Positions 8,338-18,400 of a DNA stretch of 64,000 nucleotides are shown here, one piece after another (position 1 is the first letter of the stretch; the number at the start of each line of letters is the position of its first letter). The notes below the pieces were generated by a model. The model searched no databases, had not been told where the DNA came from, and saw only the letters and a list, made by a program, of their open reading frames with translations. Made by a program: the position numbers and the translations under genes. This stretch comes from Diplocloster modestus (lineage in GTDB: Bacteria > Bacillota > Clostridia > Lachnospirales > Lachnospiraceae), in assembly GCF_019042245.1 (NCBI RefSeq), contig NZ_JAHQCX010000003.1:248001-312000 (forward strand). Reading direction: 5' to 3'.

Positions 8338-11217
8338 TCAGCTATGAACTCTTTTCTTCTTCCATATGTATGTTATGATCACGCCTGCGAAGATAAGCAT
8401 CAGAATCGGAAAAAGAAAATGAGATTCATCGCCTGTAAGGGGGGCCTGCAGGTTATCCCCGGAATTTTGCTCCTTAGATATGGTTCCGCCACTTTCCCTG
8501 GTCTTGAGGTTGTTTATCGACGTTTGCAAATCGGAGAATGCCGTATCTACTTGCCCCTGGACGGCCTTGGGATTTTCCAATACTTCTTTCGCTTTTTTAA
8601 GAGCGCTCTGGAAGGATTCCCAGCTGGCGGCCGTATAATTATCATTACTCTTATCCTTATTCGCCTGATATAGCTGTAATAATCTATTTTTCTCGACGCG
8701 AATCACTTTCAGGCCGTCAGCTGCCGACGTAAGATCGCCATATGCTGTATCCACCTGTCCCTGGGTCGCTTCTGCATTCTCCAATACTTCTTTTGCTTTT
8801 TTAAGCGCTGTCAGGAAAGATTCCCAGCTGGCGACCGTATAATTATCGTTACTTTTATCTTGATTCGCAAAATATAGATCTCTCAGACTTTTGATCACTA
8901 CCAATCCGTCGGCAGCCTCTGATAACATTCCTTCTGCTTTATCCAACACTGTTTGTCCGCTATATTCATTGTTAAGAGCTGATTTCGCATCTAACAGCGC
9001 TGCCTGTAACCGGCTCCAGCTCCCTGCAGTATAAGAATCCTTCTCAAGCCTATCTGTTTTACTTACCAGTTGATTCAGCCTGGCGGCGTTAACCATTTGC
9101 GCGGGTACGTCATAAAACGCCAGCATCGGCTCATTTCTTTGATTCCATACACTTGGCGATGGTTTCACCGCAGCCAGTCCATCTATTTTCACCACTCCTG
9201 AAAGTTCCCGGCCCACTTTCAATCTGACATGACAGCCGTCTATCTGCGCATTTATGATAGGCACAGTACCGTTGTCGTCCCGCACAGTAAAATCAGTAAT
9301 GGCGCCGTTTGCCTTCAGCCCGTCATCCGCGTAACGAAAGGTCAGAAGAATCGTACGATCTTTGATAACTCCATAGCTAAGATTCGGCTGTTCCCATGGG
9401 ATCTCATCCCCATATGCCAGGGCTAATGCGGCTTTCGCCATACGTTTTGCCAAAATGACGTTACTGTTAGCGCTGTTATGGATTCCGTCGCTCAGCTTTA
9501 AACCAGAGGTAGAAATTACAGCTGTATTAGGAATATAAATTTCACTTTGCGGATCACCTAATTGGCGCTGAATCTCTTTCATCTGATACCAGAGTGATGC
9601 CGGCGGATGCCTGTGATCACGGTCGGCATGACTATTGAGCTGCGCCGTAATTACAGTCAGGCTGGGATTATGCAAATCCGAGCGCAAATCCTCTATCAAT
9701 TGAGTAAAACGTCCGGCATAAGCGTCTACATTCTCCTGGGGTACAGACCCATCGGAAGTAGACAGTGTTTCAGCCTCGCCCTGATACCAAAACATGCCTT
9801 TCGCTTTTCGGTTCTCAGGATCGAAACAGTCTAAAATACGGTCATAATAGGTTCCGCCCTTTAGCCATTCTGAAATACTGCTGCCTCCTACCGCGACCTG
9901 CATAATACCTACGGGAACATTTTCCATTCGTCTGATCTCTTTTGCAAAAGCCAGTCCCGGTGCGTGGTTTGCCGGAGACTGTACCTCCCCGATCGGCTGG
10001 GACGCCAGACTCCAGGACCCGCTTGCCCAACGGTAAAGGTGTACACCCTCCATGGAAGGGTCATCCCCGGCGCTGTTTACGTCTTCTTCCGGCAGATAGA
10101 GGCCGTAACCGGCCGCATTGCTCTGACCAGCGATTATCCATAAATCCCCGATTCCTACCGGAGCCAGTGTGCTTTGGAAAATTGTCGTTCCATCACTTTT
10201 TCCAGTTACCTGAATTCTATATAGTCCCGTGGGGACTTTTTGTATTACTGCATGAAATGTTTCTTGATCGACTTCAGCCTGCACCGGTTCCATACCCTCT
10301 ATTTTTTCACCTGCAGAATCCAACAGTGTAATTTCCACATCGGCGGCTTGATTCCCTAACATTTTCCCGTTAACCGGAATGGCGGCTGTTCCATCCTCCT
10401 CTCTCTGTATAATCTGATAGCTCTTCGGCGTTTCTATTTCAGCTCTGTTTATTTTAGCTAGTCCTTGGATCTCTTCCCCGGATAAGGACCGATCATAAAC
10501 TTTTAAATCATCTATGGCTCCCTTAAACATATGTCCCGTAAAAGGTGCGGTAGCCTGCGTGTTCCATCCTCCACCGATTAGTAGAGGTACATCCCATTGG
10601 TCTGCCGGACCTTCCGAAATTGTCTCTGCCTTCACCGGAGCGCCATTTAAATACAATATTTGTGTAGTCCCATCATTGGTTACCGCTACGTGCTGCCACT
10701 GACCCAGGGATACCGTACCCGCATCTGCCGCTGTCCAACTGCTACTGGATATCTGCGCTTCTAAAGCACCATTGTTTCGAATATACAAAGATAAATCCTT
10801 TTCCCCCATTACCGGCGTACGGGAACGGCAAATAATCCGGCTTAAACCATTTGGATTGAGATCCACCTTAACCCAGGCGGCAATGGTAACTTTTCCGCTG
10901 GCCACCTGGTAGTCTGTTCCCAAATTAATATAATTGGTGCCGCCGTCAAATTGCAGAGCTTTACCGAGGTCATCTTTGCCTTCCACAAGGACCGGCGAAT
11001 TCCCTTGTACAGCAAACGCCCGGTTATCTACCGAGTTGGTCACAGATCCATTTTCTATAGAATCCATATTAAAATCTAAGAGTAAACCATTTTCTACAGA
11101 CAGCTCTTCCGCAGACGGTACCTCTCCCGATGGTTCCGCGGCCTGTACAAACATACCGCCGGTACAGAAACATACGGTTAGTATGACTGCCAGCGCCATT
11201 TTACACCTTTTCCACAT
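8338..11217 (-). CDS. Secreted, wall-anchored LamG / sialate O-acetylesterase-type (SASA) protein
   Basis: This is a 959-residue modular surface protein. A signal peptide (1-27) is followed by a LamG/concanavalin-like domain (about 45-255) and a linker. Next is an SGNH-type esterase domain (about 350-600) with IAGQSNAAG (Ser366), FWYQGEAET and DGIHNSAN (Asp577, His580), the expected catalytic set. Three FIVAR-type helical repeats follow at about 700-910, the last two nearly identical (SNDNYTVASWES / SNDNYTAASWES). The C-terminus has PLTGD, a hydrophobic stretch and KKKR, a sortase signal of the PxTGD kind common in Clostridia. It probably removes acetyl groups from host or dietary glycans at the cell surface. 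ATG at 11217 follows GGGAGGG. The exact substrate is unknown. Confidence 0.85.
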   Translation of the reverse strand: MWKRCKMALAVILTVCFCTGGMFVQAAEPSGEVPSAEELSVENGLLLDFNMDSIENGSVTNSVDNRAFAVQGNSPVLVEGKDDLGKALQFDGGTNYINLGTDYQVASGKVTIAAWVKVDLNPNGLSRIICRSRTPVMGEKDLSLYIRNNGALEAQISSSSWTAADAGTVSLGQWQHVAVTNDGTTQILYLNGAPVKAETISEGPADQWDVPLLIGGGWNTQATAPFTGHMFKGAIDDLKVYDRSLSGEEIQGLAKINRAEIETPKSYQIIQREEDGTAAIPVNGKMLGNQAADVEITLLDSAGEKIEGMEPVQAEVDQETFHAVIQKVPTGLYRIQVTGKSDGTTIFQSTLAPVGIGDLWIIAGQSNAAGYGLYLPEEDVNSAGDDPSMEGVHLYRWASGSWSLASQPIGEVQSPANHAPGLAFAKEIRRMENVPVGIMQVAVGGSSISEWLKGGTYYDRILDCFDPENRKAKGMFWYQGEAETLSTSDGSVPQENVDAYAGRFTQLIEDLRSDLHNPSLTVITAQLNSHADRDHRHPPASLWYQMKEIQRQLGDPQSEIYIPNTAVISTSGLKLSDGIHNSANSNVILAKRMAKAALALAYGDEIPWEQPNLSYGVIKDRTILLTFRYADDGLKANGAITDFTVRDDNGTVPIINAQIDGCHVRLKVGRELSGVVKIDGLAAVKPSPSVWNQRNEPMLAFYDVPAQMVNAARLNQLVSKTDRLEKDSYTAGSWSRLQAALLDAKSALNNEYSGQTVLDKAEGMLSEAADGLVVIKSLRDLYFANQDKSNDNYTVASWESFLTALKKAKEVLENAEATQGQVDTAYGDLTSAADGLKVIRVEKNRLLQLYQANKDKSNDNYTAASWESFQSALKKAKEVLENPKAVQGQVDTAFSDLQTSINNLKTRESGGTISKEQNSGDNLQAPLTGDESHFLFPILMLIFAGVIITYIWKKKRVHS

Positions 11218-11533
11218 AAAATTCCCTCCCGATTTTCATCAGCCATGCCCCATACAGGTCTGAATATTTGGTATCAGTATAGCAAACATAGGGAATTTAA
11301 TATTTAGAATAAATTTGGATCTATTGTGTACTTTTTTTACAAATGAAGAATCTGTAACAAAATATTAAATAGAGTTACTCGGTAAGCTTTCATGAATTGT
11401 CGAAACTTCGCATAATTTTTGACATTGTGGTCATCCTATTCGAAAAGTTGTCAATTTTCAGAACGGTTATGCTTTCGTTCCAATCTGTCATTTCATTCGT
11501 TTTTTGTTTCCATTTTCAACCATATTTGTAATC
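11218..11533. other. Divergent intergenic region
   Basis: This AT-rich region lies between the SASA esterase gene and the divergent carboxypeptidase gene. A minus-strand -10 candidate TATACT (11276-11281) lies 59 bp upstream of the esterase start, but no convincing -35 was found. I see no ORF, RNA gene or repeat in the rest. Confidence 0.4.
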
Positions 11534-11562
11534 TTGCCATCTGTCATAAAATGACATATAAT
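11534..11562 (+). promoter_or_regulatory. Sigma-A promoter of the D,D-carboxypeptidase gene
   Basis: TTGCCA (11534-11539) and a perfect TATAAT (11557-11562) are separated by 17 bp. The predicted start near 11569 leaves a 35-base leader carrying AAGGAG. Confidence 0.8.
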
Positions 11563-11603
11563 GTAAATATTACAAAATTGTTAATTAAGGAGTTTATCTT
11601 ATT

Positions 11604-13052
11604 ATGAAATATAGATTACGATCCCTATTTGCTTTGGGACTTTCTGTCCTGCTCTCTTTTTCGACCTTCCTGACTGCGTTTGCCACGGAAACGGACAATT
11701 CTGGTGATTCCTCCGGTCAGGCATCTTCTGATCAGACGTCGCAGGAATCTACCGGAGACATATCCTGGCCTCAGGGACCGGGTATCGAAGGGGAATCCGG
11801 AATCGTCATGGAAGTATCCACAGGTACCGTATTATATGATAAAAATATGCATGACCAGCACTACCCGGCCAGCATTACAAAAATACTGACTGTTCTTTTG
11901 GCTCTGGAAAACTGTTCCCTGGACGAGATGGTGACCGTCCCCTATGAAGCGGCGCATATGCCGGAAAAAGGGTCCCATATTGCGCTGGATGCCGATGAAC
12001 AGCTTACTATGAAAGACTGCCTCTATGCCATGATGCTGGCGTCCGCCAATGATGCCGCCTATGCGGTAGCGATCCATATCGGCGGCACGATCGAAAACTT
12101 CGCCGACATGATGAACCGGCGCGCGCAGGAATTGGGATGTACCGATTCACACTTTACTAACTGCAACGGACTCTTTGATGAAAATCACGTATCCAGCGCT
12201 TATGACATGGCGCTCATCACCAGAGAAGCGTTAAAACACGAAACATTCCGCGAGGTATCCGGAACGGTATTCTATGAAATCCCTCCCAGCGACACACAGC
12301 CAGACCTGATACCCATGTACAACCATCACAAAATGCTGACCAGCTCTAAATATCACTATGACGGTGCATTCTCCGGAAAAACGGGATATACCAATATAGC
12401 CAGAAATACTCTGGTAACCTGCGCCTCCCGGGGCGGTATGGAACTGATCTGTGTGACTATGAAAACCGAAGGCAGACAGGTATATGTAGATACGGCATCA
12501 CTGTTAGATTTTGGTTTTGATCATTTTCAAAAAATAAATATTGCCCAAAACGAATCTATCTACAGCCAATCATCCGTTTACCGGGAATCCTCACTGATTA
12601 AGGACAAATCCATGCTCCATGTCTCACAGGATGGTTATGTCATAATTCCAAACCAGGCTTCTTTTTCAGATCTGACAGAAGAACTGGTCTACGGGCCCAG
12701 CAAATACAAAGATTCCTCCGTCGGTCTTCTCAACTTCCGGTACGGCAGCCGTTTCGTCGGATCGACCAGCCTGGAATTGACCGCCCCGTCACTCCCCAGC
12801 TATACCTTTCAGTCTGTCAGCGCCTCCGTCTCTTCCGAAAACAGCACCGGCAGTACCACTCAAGCCCCGGAACCGGAGAAAAAAAGCGCAGGAAAAACAG
12901 CGGTCTATATAATAGCCGCCGTCATTCTTTTCCTTGCCCTCCTTTTCGCCATATGGGTCTGCGTAGTCAAATGGCAGCGTTGTAAACGGCTGCGCGCGCG
13001 ATGCAAATGGAAAAAAGAATTCTATTCTAATTTAGATGACCAGGATGATTAA
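11604..13052 (+). CDS. D-alanyl-D-alanine carboxypeptidase (S11 family, low-molecular-weight PBP)
   Basis: This 482-residue penicillin-binding protein trims the terminal D-Ala from peptidoglycan stem peptides outside the membrane. A signal peptide (1-27) is followed by a Ser/Gln-rich linker and the S11 catalytic domain. The three active-site motifs are complete: SITK (Ser90, Lys93), SAN (Ser147) and KTG (Lys259). A second domain follows, then a C-terminal transmembrane helix (about 432-455) and a basic cytosolic tail. DacF/PBP5 proteins more often end in an amphipathic helix, so a full membrane segment is a mild variation. It is monocistronic with its own promoter, and the neighbours on both sides are transcribed from the opposite strand. 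Confidence 0.92.
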   Translation: MKYRLRSLFALGLSVLLSFSTFLTAFATETDNSGDSSGQASSDQTSQESTGDISWPQGPGIEGESGIVMEVSTGTVLYDKNMHDQHYPASITKILTVLLALENCSLDEMVTVPYEAAHMPEKGSHIALDADEQLTMKDCLYAMMLASANDAAYAVAIHIGGTIENFADMMNRRAQELGCTDSHFTNCNGLFDENHVSSAYDMALITREALKHETFREVSGTVFYEIPPSDTQPDLIPMYNHHKMLTSSKYHYDGAFSGKTGYTNIARNTLVTCASRGGMELICVTMKTEGRQVYVDTASLLDFGFDHFQKINIAQNESIYSQSSVYRESSLIKDKSMLHVSQDGYVIIPNQASFSDLTEELVYGPSKYKDSSVGLLNFRYGSRFVGSTSLELTAPSLPSYTFQSVSASVSSENSTGSTTQAPEPEKKSAGKTAVYIIAAVILFLALLFAIWVCVVKWQRCKRLRARCKWKKEFYSNLDDQDD

Positions 13053-13171
13053 AACATAAATAACCGCCGGTTTTGTACCGTATTTCTGCTCCCCCCCATA
13101 GGATACGTCCGTACAGAGCGGACACCTGGCGGGCTGCGCCCTGGTTTTCGGACAGTCTCCCCAAGTATCAG

Positions 13172-13200
13172 GAGCGGGCCGTCCTTGCGCCTGCCCGCTC
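13172..13200. terminator. Possible bidirectional terminator between convergent genes
   Basis: GAGCGGGC (13172-13179) and GCCCGCTC (13193-13200) form a perfect 8-bp stem between the stop codons of the convergent carboxypeptidase and oxidoreductase genes. T-runs are weak on both sides, so the termination role is inferred from position. Confidence 0.45.
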
Positions 13201-13212
13201 TACTTTCATATA

Positions 13213-14463
13213 TTACAAATCCACAACCATATGCTGGTTCCTGGCTTTTTCTGCCGCGAAGCACATCAGATGGGCCTGCAGGCTCTGGGCCGCCGTCGTC
13301 TTGTTCTGAGCGGTTTCGTCCGCCTGCACTGCGCGCACGAAATCCCGGATCAGAAAGAAATCCCCGCCTCCGTGATTGTAGCTGTTTTTTACCTTCGGCA
13401 TCTCCACCGTGATGTGGACGGGATCAGGAGCCCCGAACACCTGATAGACGATCTCGTTCTTCTCCATATCCCCGATTAACTCGCCCCTGGTACCCATTAT
13501 TTTTAATGTCCGGTTACAGTCCTGCGTGAATGCAGTCATCACAAAACTGGCCGTGCCGGTGTTTTCAAATTCCAGATTTACCACCTGATGATCCACCACA
13601 TTATTGTCACAGTGGTAGACACAGCGGCCGTAGGGGCCTGATTCCAGCGCTTCCAGAATCCCCTTTCTCGTGGTATCCGTAGTGATCGCGCTCACAAAGC
13701 CGTCCTTCTCCGCCCGGGGATGCTCCAGATAAAAGCGCGGCGCGTAATAGGGGCAGATGCCAGCAGCCGGACATCCGTCCAGGCATCGCGCCGGCGCTTT
13801 GCGGGGCGCGTTTTCGGGTTTGAAATGTGTCAGGCTGCCAAAGGAGGATACCCTGCTGCAGCGTGAATCCATAAGCCAGGATATAATGTCCATATCATGG
13901 CAGCTCTTCTGCAGCAGCATCGGGCTTGTGGTCTCACTGTTGTTCCAGTTGCCCCGCACGAAGCTGTGGGCCTGATGCCAGTAACCTACATTTTCGATCT
14001 GCTGTATACACAGCATCTGGCCCAGTACCCCTTCGTCCAGCAGCTGTTTGATTTTAGAGTAAAAGGGGGTATACCGTAGCACATGGCAGACACTCAGCAC
14101 CAATCCGCTTCCGGACGCCGCCTGTTCGATCTGGCGGCACTCGGCTTCTGTGCTCGCCATCGGTTTTTCCAGAAGTACATGGTATCCCATGGTGAGGGCC
14201 TGAACCGCTGGTTTTGTGTGCATGTCGTCCAGTGTGCAGACCAGGCAGGCGTCGGCAAATTTAGGCTGGTCCAGAAGCTGTTCCCAGCTCTCGCAGGCGT
14301 GTTCTGGGGCGATCCCGTACTCTTCCACAAACTGTTCCCGCCGTGCCCGGTCCGGTTCGGCCACTCCCACGATTTGAAATTCTTCGGGGCATTCCCTGGC
14401 GTAATGGGCATAGATATTGCCGCGGGCGCCCGCTCCTAATAAAATTGCAGTTATTTTTTTCAT
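13213..14463 (-). CDS. Gfo/Idh/MocA-family NAD(P)-dependent oxidoreductase
   Basis: This 416-residue protein has an N-terminal Rossmann fold with LLGAGARGNIYA near residue 10, the family LLEKPMA motif (Glu-Lys-Pro) near residue 98, and a C-terminal substrate domain with HDMDIISWLM. A cysteine-bearing insert (CLDGCPAAGICPYYAPRFYL) is seen in some long members. Such enzymes oxidise or reduce sugar hydroxyls, often in breakdown of unusual monosaccharides. I chose ATG 14463 because GGAGGT lies five bases upstream; an in-frame ATG four codons earlier overlaps that site. It is the last gene of the glycan-use cluster, 22 bp after the propeller gene, so it probably handles the released sugar. The substrate is unknown. 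Confidence 0.85.
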   Translation of the reverse strand: MKKITAILLGAGARGNIYAHYARECPEEFQIVGVAEPDRARREQFVEEYGIAPEHACESWEQLLDQPKFADACLVCTLDDMHTKPAVQALTMGYHVLLEKPMASTEAECRQIEQAASGSGLVLSVCHVLRYTPFYSKIKQLLDEGVLGQMLCIQQIENVGYWHQAHSFVRGNWNNSETTSPMLLQKSCHDMDIISWLMDSRCSRVSSFGSLTHFKPENAPRKAPARCLDGCPAAGICPYYAPRFYLEHPRAEKDGFVSAITTDTTRKGILEALESGPYGRCVYHCDNNVVDHQVVNLEFENTGTASFVMTAFTQDCNRTLKIMGTRGELIGDMEKNEIVYQVFGAPDPVHITVEMPKVKNSYNHGGGDFFLIRDFVRAVQADETAQNKTTAAQSLQAHLMCFAAEKARNQHMVVDL

Positions 14464-14485
14464 GTTTACCTCCATATAGGCACAC

Positions 14486-15433
14486 CTATGTCACGATCTT
14501 CGTCCGCAGCTGTCTGCGCAGATCAGTATAGGACGTCTCCACCAGTCCCATGTTCCAGGAGCTGTCACTCTTCTTTTTTCCGCCGTACCAGAGTTTCAGC
14601 TTATCGCCCGGTTCATCCAGCAGAAAAGATGCCCGGTAGATGCAGAAGTCATCCCATGCGCCTTTTGGCCCCGGATCCAGCACAGCATCGCTATAGGTTT
14701 CCCAGTCCTGCCCCGGGTCTTTGCGGGCATAGAACAGACTGCAGTAATCGCAGTTTGTACCGTCCGGATACGCGGGGTAAAACGCGTGCAGTACGTCCGT
14801 GGCCGGATCTCTCCACACACTGATATGCCAGATCTGGTGGCCGGGCTGTGCCAGGTCATTACACGTGGTTTCCTCTCCCCATAGCAGTCCGTCCAAAGAG
14901 ATACGGCTGCGCACCTTATTGTTCTGATTTTCAAATCCGGTATTCCCGGAATCCACATACCACATCTGCCAGCTGCCATCCTTCCTCTGCTGAATCGCCG
15001 GTGACAATATACTGTACATCTGGCCGGGGTCTTCCAGTACGACCTGCGGTCCCTCCCAATGGCTGCCGTCCCGGGAGCGCAGAAGCTTTACCCAGGATCT
15101 CCTGATATCATCCGCCTCCACGTAGTACAGACGCAGTTCCTTAAGCTTTGGTTCATAGCATAGTTCCACATCACAGTTATGGCCTACGGCCGGGCGCGGC
15201 ACCAGCGGATTGGTGACGCCCACAGGCTCCTGCCAGGAACGCCCGTCGCGGGATACCAGTACCGACGGATCTTCATATCCTCCGTCGTTGAAAGGATAAG
15301 GGGTCATGGCCATCCAATATTCATATCCCTGAAAGCCGTCGGGAAAGTATAATACCGATGGGTGGGTCGTCTGGTTCGAGCCGTCATAAGACGGGATCAA
15401 TTCGGGTGTAATTGCATTTTTCAGTATCGCCAT
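14486..15433 (-). CDS. Cytosolic five-bladed beta-propeller protein, probable glycoside hydrolase
   Basis: This 315-residue protein has no signal peptide. It shows repeated blade-like segments (HPSVLYF, YWMAMTPYPF, DPSVLVSRDG, GHNCDVELCY, MWYVDSGNTGF, IWHISVW, KLWYGGKK) that resemble the five-bladed folds of GH43/GH32/GH130-type enzymes. It is clearly paralogous to the C-terminal third of the secreted protein encoded next door: the motifs GHNCDV, YYV.ADDI and WYV.(A/S)GNTG fall in the same order. The likely split is an extracellular copy acting on polymer and this intracellular copy acting on imported oligosaccharide. ATG at 15433 follows AAGGAGG. I cannot assign a CAZy family or catalytic residues with confidence. 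Confidence 0.7.
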   Translation of the reverse strand: MAILKNAITPELIPSYDGSNQTTHPSVLYFPDGFQGYEYWMAMTPYPFNDGGYEDPSVLVSRDGRSWQEPVGVTNPLVPRPAVGHNCDVELCYEPKLKELRLYYVEADDIRRSWVKLLRSRDGSHWEGPQVVLEDPGQMYSILSPAIQQRKDGSWQMWYVDSGNTGFENQNNKVRSRISLDGLLWGEETTCNDLAQPGHQIWHISVWRDPATDVLHAFYPAYPDGTNCDYCSLFYARKDPGQDWETYSDAVLDPGPKGAWDDFCIYRASFLLDEPGDKLKLWYGGKKKSDSSWNMGLVETSYTDLRRQLRTKIVT

Positions 15434-15474
15434 AGAAAAACCTCCTTGTTATTTATTGTGGATCAAGCCTACTC

Positions 15475-18400
15475 CTATTCAAGCGCATTCAGGAACTCTG
15501 TAAAATCCCGCTGGGCCAGCCCGATATGCCAGGAGGAATCCTCCTGCTTTTTAGCGCCGTACCATACCTTCAGCGTGTTACCTTCCATCAGCATGGAGGA
15601 CCGGTAGATGCAGTAGTCATCCCATGTACCGCTGTTGCCGGATTTTAAGATAGGTTTGCTGAAGAATTCCCACTTATTCCCTGTCCGATTCACTGCGAAG
15701 AACAGTTTGCAGGAATCACAGTCCGTACCGTTGGGGTAAGCCGGGAATACCGCATAATAGCTGCCGCTGGCCGCATCATAATGAACGTCGATATGCCAGA
15801 CCTGGTATCCGGGCTGGACAAAATCCGTACAGGTGGCCGCTCCCGACCAGGAGATTCCATCTGAGGAAGTGCGGTATTTTACCGTATTGCTCTGGTTGTT
15901 CCAGCCTGTATTTCCCGCATCCACATACCACATCATATAGGTGCCGTCCGGAAGAATCTCAATCGACGGGGACAGCATACTATATTTTTTGATCAGGTCC
16001 TTTAAGACGGTCACAGGCGCCGACCAGTTCACACCGTCTGTGGTACGGATCATTTTTATCCTGGAGCTGATGATGTCATCGGCATCCACGTAATACATGC
16101 GCAGTTCATCGGCATTCGGTACATAGACCAGATCTACATCACAGTTATGGCCCTTGCTGGGCGTATCAATCAGAGGATTGGTGACTCCCTGGGGTACCTC
16201 CCAGTTAATTCCGTCATTGGAAGCGACGATGGAAGGATTCTCCAATGCACCATTGTTAAATGGATACGGAGTCATTGCCATCCAATAGGTATAACCGTTC
16301 CAGGGCTGGTCAAACCGGACTACCGAAGGATGGGTCGGCTGGTCAGTTCCCTCATAGGTAGGAATGCTAAGAGGCGCGGCTGCGTTCTGCAGAGGCTCAT
16401 AGCTGCTAAGATCCGTGACTTTTTCTAAGGTAACGTCATCCAGATATCCGTCGCCGGAGCCGCTGTTCTGCCGGAAACCGAAAATAGTTGCATTATGATT
16501 TGACTCCCCTGTGTTGAATGTGACTGTGATTTGTCTGTACTGCGTATCTGTGGTAGTGGAGAAGATCTCGCTCCCCCCAAAGTTTTTTACCCCCAGTGTC
16601 ATCACGGAACCTGCGTTTGCTACTTTCACCCAGGCACGCAGTACGTATTTACTGTTGGGTTCTACGGATATATTCTGCTCATAGCTGCTATTCTTCGCCA
16701 GCTTTGCAGCATAATTTCCGGAGTGCTGGTTTTGATTTACGATGGAAGCGCTGTTGTAAGGTCCCCACGGATAAGCGGCTCCGCTCTCGAATCCCGCATT
16801 ATCCACCAGGTTCGGTGCGGTACTGCTCGTATATAATATACTGTCTACATCGATAAAGTTATCCTGAGAAGATGCATTCTTCTGTCCTTTGCACACGATG
16901 CGCAGCGTATGTTCCCCAGGCGTCAGATCCACCGCGCAAAACAGCACCTGCTGGTAAATATTCCGGGCATCGTAACAGTCCACGGTTTCCTTCAAAACAC
17001 CGTCCAGGTAGACTTCCGCCATTCCATAGTTGACGTCCTTCTGGCCAATCCAGGACACTGCGGTCCCTTTGAATGAAATGGCCGCTGCGGCTCCCGCGCT
17101 GTTCGTGTAATGGGAGTCGCCGGAATAACCGCCGGTACATGCGGTGTCATAGGTCCAGCTCCCCTGATAAGCGATTTTCTCATCATTATCATTAATCTGC
17201 AGCTGTACGCCCTGATCCGGCGTCGCATAAGCGCTCTCATGGGCCCCGATATCCGGCTGTCCATCATATAGCGCGTTGCCCCAGAAATCCAGGCCTCCGT
17301 TTCCGGACATTGCCTCGCCTGTATTAATGCAGGGTGATGCTGACGTCAGCTGATAGCCGGACAGACGGCCGGCGCTTAAAAAGTCTATGCCCGTTCCTCC
17401 GGTTCCCGGAGAGACAAGCGCAGGATCGGCTATCATATTCCCTGATCCGCCGGGCTTGTTACCGTTTCCATAAAAGCAGTTGTTGGCAAAGACAGCGTTC
17501 CCCGGATTATAGGCACCGGATCCCAGATTATAGAATATATTGTTGGTGTATTTTACATTGCTGCCGGCCGATGCAAAATGGCTGTCCTGAATTTCCGTGG
17601 AAAGACCCTCGCCAATATAAAATGTATTATTATAAGCGTTGACATGGAGCTTGGAATTACTGGAGAACATAAACAACCGGCTCAGGTCATTCTGGCTGAT
17701 ATTATAGCGCACTACTGTGTTGACAGCGTCTCCCATATCCAGGAAGAACCCGCCTTCATTATCGTGGCTGTAGTTGTATTCAAATGTAACATTCTCACAC
17801 TTAATATCCGCATCAAAGGCCATTCCGTCATTATTGCCGGGCAGGAACCTGTGGGTATTATACACTTCATTGTACCGGAATACGGAGTTTTTACAGAACG
17901 CGCCCCAGATACCGGCGTAACAGCCGTATTGGGCACTGCTGCCGGCTCCCCCGTTGGCAGCTCCGTCACACACATTGTATTCAATTACCGCCCCATCCAC
18001 ATTTTTGGCCACAATACCGTCGCCCTTCACATTGCGGACCGTGTTACCGGCGATATACACATTCGTGGAATAACCAAAGGCCGCATCCCACACATTCCGG
18101 TCCTCATTAAATGTATAGGTAGTAATGCCGCCTTTACACAAGTCATGCACGTAATTGCCCTCTATGCGCACATCATTGTACTTGGAGGAAGAACCATATC
18201 CGGTGATGCTGATTCCCCCGAAGAGGCATTCCACATCACTATTGGTATCTTTGGAAGGAATATTGAACACTTCACAGTTTTTTATGTAAATATGTTCGAT
18301 CGTACCCTGGTTTTTATTTTCCACCCAGATGCCGGTGCGGCGGTCGTTGTTGTGGGTCACGCTGCTGCTGATGCGCAGGTTATTGATCTCCCAGTAACCC